Source of the DNA: Metellina segmentata
Lineage: Eukaryota > Arthropoda > Arachnida > Araneae > Tetragnathidae
Direction of reading: 5' to 3'
Assembly (NCBI GenBank): GCA_947359465.1
Contig: OX375877.1
Coordinates: forward strand, 73,792,698-73,856,697
Length of the DNA: 64,000 nucleotides
Positions 61,271 to 64,000 of the stretch are shown here, piece after piece. The notes below the pieces were generated by a model. That model searched no databases, was not told the DNA's origin, and saw only the letters and a list, made by a program, of their open reading frames with translations. The position numbers were made by a program, and so were the translations under genes. The number at the start of each line of letters is the position of its first letter. Within the stretch, counting starts at the first letter, position 1.

Positions 61271-63642
61271 AATATGTTGTTCTCTTTATTTAGTTTCTGT
61301 AGTACTGTACGATATGTGAATGAAGGTTTGTCAGCATTAAAAAGAGGACAATGTTTTGATTTTGAAAATCGATTATTACTGAATAGAGTTAAGAAAGGGA
61401 ATTGTACGATTAAAAATATGGTTATACAAGATTTACATCATTATTTGAAATGTTATTTCAGCAAGAAAAATTTGTTAACTCAATTAATTCTTTTAGGCTG
61501 ACTCCACATCAAAGTTAAAAGCAAACAGAAAGTCAAAGTTTGTAGATATTGAGCACAGAGATTATTTAAAAATTTATTTATTTGAATAGATTTTAGTATT
61601 TTTATAAACTCCCAATTGTTGAAAATGTTCTATAACCACGCAAGAGCAATGTATAACAACCCAATTTCATGTACAATGGTCGCGTTCGTAAACGCGAATA
61701 AATCGCACCGGTTGTACCAGTTATTCAAACGGATCGTTCGGAAATTCTTTCATTTTTCTAGTGTAAAAACTAGCCGTATCATGAGCCACTGGAAACGAAA
61801 AATTATAGAATATTGCTCCGTGTTTCATCAGTTCATATTGTAATGTATACAAGCGTTCGTAAATGCAACTTCAGAACTGGTGAAACCTGGTGAAACGGAG
61901 GTCACATGAGGAATTATTTTCTGGTTAAGACTTTTTTCAAAGAATTGTTTACGAACGCCAGCCAATGTATCAGAATAGAAAAAGAAATTCTATATCTGAA
62001 TCCATTTTAAAATTTTAAAAGGGATCGGATCTCATGATCTATAAGTACTGAAAAACCACGAAAACAGGCATTTTTTAAAAGCCACGACAGTAAGTTTCTG
62101 TTAAAATGGCATGAAAAGCCTTACCAACTATATTTATGAACATTAGAATACTTAAAACCTTAGAAACGAAAATGTAGATAAAATTTTACTTCAGTTTTAT
62201 GAAATTTATACTTCATATTTCCCCAAATTTTGATTGACAGTTTACTTTTTCATAACAGTCCTTTAAATAACGATTACTAAAACATCGACATCATACATTT
62301 GAAAATAGCTTTCTTGGGTAAGTTCTTCCATAATTGAATCATACAGCTATAAATTACAATAAAAGAAAGCAGATTTTCTATATTTATCCCTGGTTGTGAC
62401 TTTGTAAGTGTGCAGAACTTACTGTTGCTTCACCAATTTTATTTAAATCCAAAATATCTCTGATAATTACAACTCTCATTCAATTTGGTGGATTATCCCA
62501 AATGATCACTGTCAAAGTTTGGGTCACCTCCTCCATCTTCCAATTGGTGCAATCCCCTCTTCTGTATGTTCCATAGCACTAATTTCCGAGAAAATGAGAA
62601 AGTTATATTTACCGCATACTGCAGGAAAGATAATCCCCAGTAAAGGCACAATAAGAGTTTCTCTTATCATTTTGCCAGCTATTGGAGTATATCGCCATTA
62701 TGGTCCAGCCTAGAGCTTATAAAACTTTTGCATTTAGCTGCATATCACGACACATGTTTCAAAATCTATATCACAAGATGCATCGTTATTTGGTTTCGAA
62801 TCGCTTAATAGTTCTCGTGGTCCTTGTATTACCCTATACCGGATGTGTAAAGTTTCTTTTGTGGTATTATCTGGAGTAAGTTTTAATGTATTGACAAGTG
62901 TTTGCCTGTGTCACTGATGCTTCCCGTCGATGACATTTTAACAATCTTTTGTCCTATTCTGGAATTTTCCAGTATGCTGTCGAGTCTTTTAAGTCAATAC
63001 TGGAAAAAAGGTATAAAAAGAACACAAGGATGATGATGTTATAGTAATCCGTGATATAGGGAATCCCTGGAACAAGAAACAAAAGAGATATTTCTAGGGC
63101 TGAGAGAAATTTGCTTATCAGTTACAAAAAGGAATACATTCAACAATATATTTATGCTTTTTAATTTTTAATAATGTGAAACAAGTCAACCACCATATTG
63201 AACTTAAAATAAAACTAAAATTGGTGCAATGTTTTGAAACAGAAATTTCTTCTGACGCATGCTTTCGAGAAACTCGAATATTTTCAACCAGTTCAGCTCA
63301 AGATAACTTCTTGAAACAAGTGATTTTTACTTTCATATTATAAAGAAACATTTAGATTTTGTCTACAGTACCGAACCGAAAATTCGCCATGATACAAGTA
63401 AAAAAGAGCGATGTAATAAGGTATTCGTGTGCCTTCGTATGGCATGAAATAATTACAATATATTAAAGGGATGGAGTTTGCTTTTAAATTAATGCGATAT
63501 TTATGCAATGATTATAAAATATTATACGCAAATGTATAAACCTGTTGCTTTTCTCAGCATTTTAAAGCACTAAATTGGCCGAAAACTCCGTTTAATATAA
63601 AAACTAACAAGTTTCATCGATTGTAATGAATAGATTAATTAC
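61271..63642. other. Long stretch without supported genes
   Basis: Only short open frames (for example plus-strand 61274-61501, 61616-61843, 62519-62713) without recognisable domains or paired splice context. Confidence 0.4.
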
Positions 63643-63712
63643 CAGGTACATCTTTGATACAGATCCCTTTTACATTTCTACAGCTAAGCGCACAGAAGTC
63701 CTCTTTACAAAA
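63643..63712 (-). CDS. Candidate cysteine-rich exon
   Basis: 70 bp on the minus strand between aaaaacag and |gtaatt. It encodes FCKEDFCALSCRNVKG then ICIKDVPG with four Cys (spacing 4, 3 and 6). It starts in phase 0 and ends in phase 1, the phase the modular gene needs, so it could be a far-upstream exon of that gene or part of another gene. The C-x3-C spacing recalls disulfide-rich secreted peptides, but the family cannot be named. The acceptor lacks a strong pyrimidine tract. Confidence 0.35.
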
Positions 63713-64000
63713 CTGTTTTTAGATCTTAAAAGATATAAAATTTGTTAAAATAGAAACAATTATTTTCCATGTTGGATGTAGTATATCGCATAGAAAAATT
63801 CCTACATTTCAGGTTTCGCGTTTTGTTCATTACCGAAGAAACAGATTATTCTATGAAGAAAGAGGATGTTCAAAGAACAAAGAGCATACGATTTTTGCGA
63901 CCAGCATTTGTTATCCCGCTATAATGCTGAGAAACCACTTTAACAGGGGGATTTGTTGACATATTTTCTAATCAACAGAACGCATCATACATTGGATAGA

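Noticed and set aside
61274..62713. Three plus-strand open frames of 64-75 codons
   Set aside because: No domain, no paired splice signals and base composition like the surrounding AT-rich DNA.
63850..63907. ATG at 63907 on the minus strand (MLVAKIVCSLFF) as a signal-peptide exon
   Set aside because: Hydrophobic start, but it meets a stop after 18 codons and has no good donor in the phase needed by the candidate Cys exon.

Overview
The window looks like a piece of an arthropod nuclear genome, most likely an orb-weaving spider. There are spliced exons, AT-rich introns, tRNA-derived SINEs, Helitrons, Tc1/mariner relics and TTAA-flanked DNA transposons. The SINE bodies near 51.85 kb and 60.5 kb match a tail I remember from araneoid spider genomes. 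The species call is inference; the eukaryotic nature is not in doubt. I see no bacterial features.

Left two thirds (1 to about 44.8 kb): a tandem array of 22 complete, nearly identical units of 1794-1802 bp (1-41138), plus two old, damaged units at its right edge (41139-42800 and about 44225-44790). Each unit carries four small coding exons on the minus strand, in transcript order D (84 bp), C (81), B (126), A (78). All begin and end in phase 1 and have canonical GT/AG splice sites. A fifth exon, E, is dead in every unit. The four exons encode 123 residues of Gly/Ser/Thr/Pro-rich sequence per unit, about 2,700 residues over the array. The array runs off the left edge, so the 3' end of the gene is not in the window.

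Upstream (to the right) the same minus-strand gene continues into a large Thr/Pro-rich exon with tandem MPTTLPTTT repeats (46395-47063), a 36-bp linker exon (48362-48397) and a Tyr/Asn-rich exon (49749-49880). All join in phase 1 without a break. The product therefore reads: Tyr/Asn-rich head, mucin-like PTT block, short amphipathic segment, then a very long SGTP-rich modular tail. It is probably a secreted mucin-like or silk/glue-associated protein. I cannot name the family, and no signal-peptide exon was securely found.

Right third (about 50-64 kb): intronic or intergenic DNA dominated by mobile elements. It holds a SINE inserted into a palindrome-containing 45-bp minisatellite, two further SINEs, a TTAA MITE, and a mariner/DUF4817-type transposon relic split by a TTAA element that itself carries a Helitron. 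It also holds a Kolobok-like TTAA transposon relic, a 246-bp (TA)n tract and several tandem repeats. A possible cysteine-rich exon lies at 63643-63712.

The most notable result is the modular exon array. Introns are homogenised as strongly as exons, and length changes occur only outside the four coding exons. A broken exon was amplified with the rest, and a Helitron inserted in one unit can be delimited to the base because the other units preserve the empty site.
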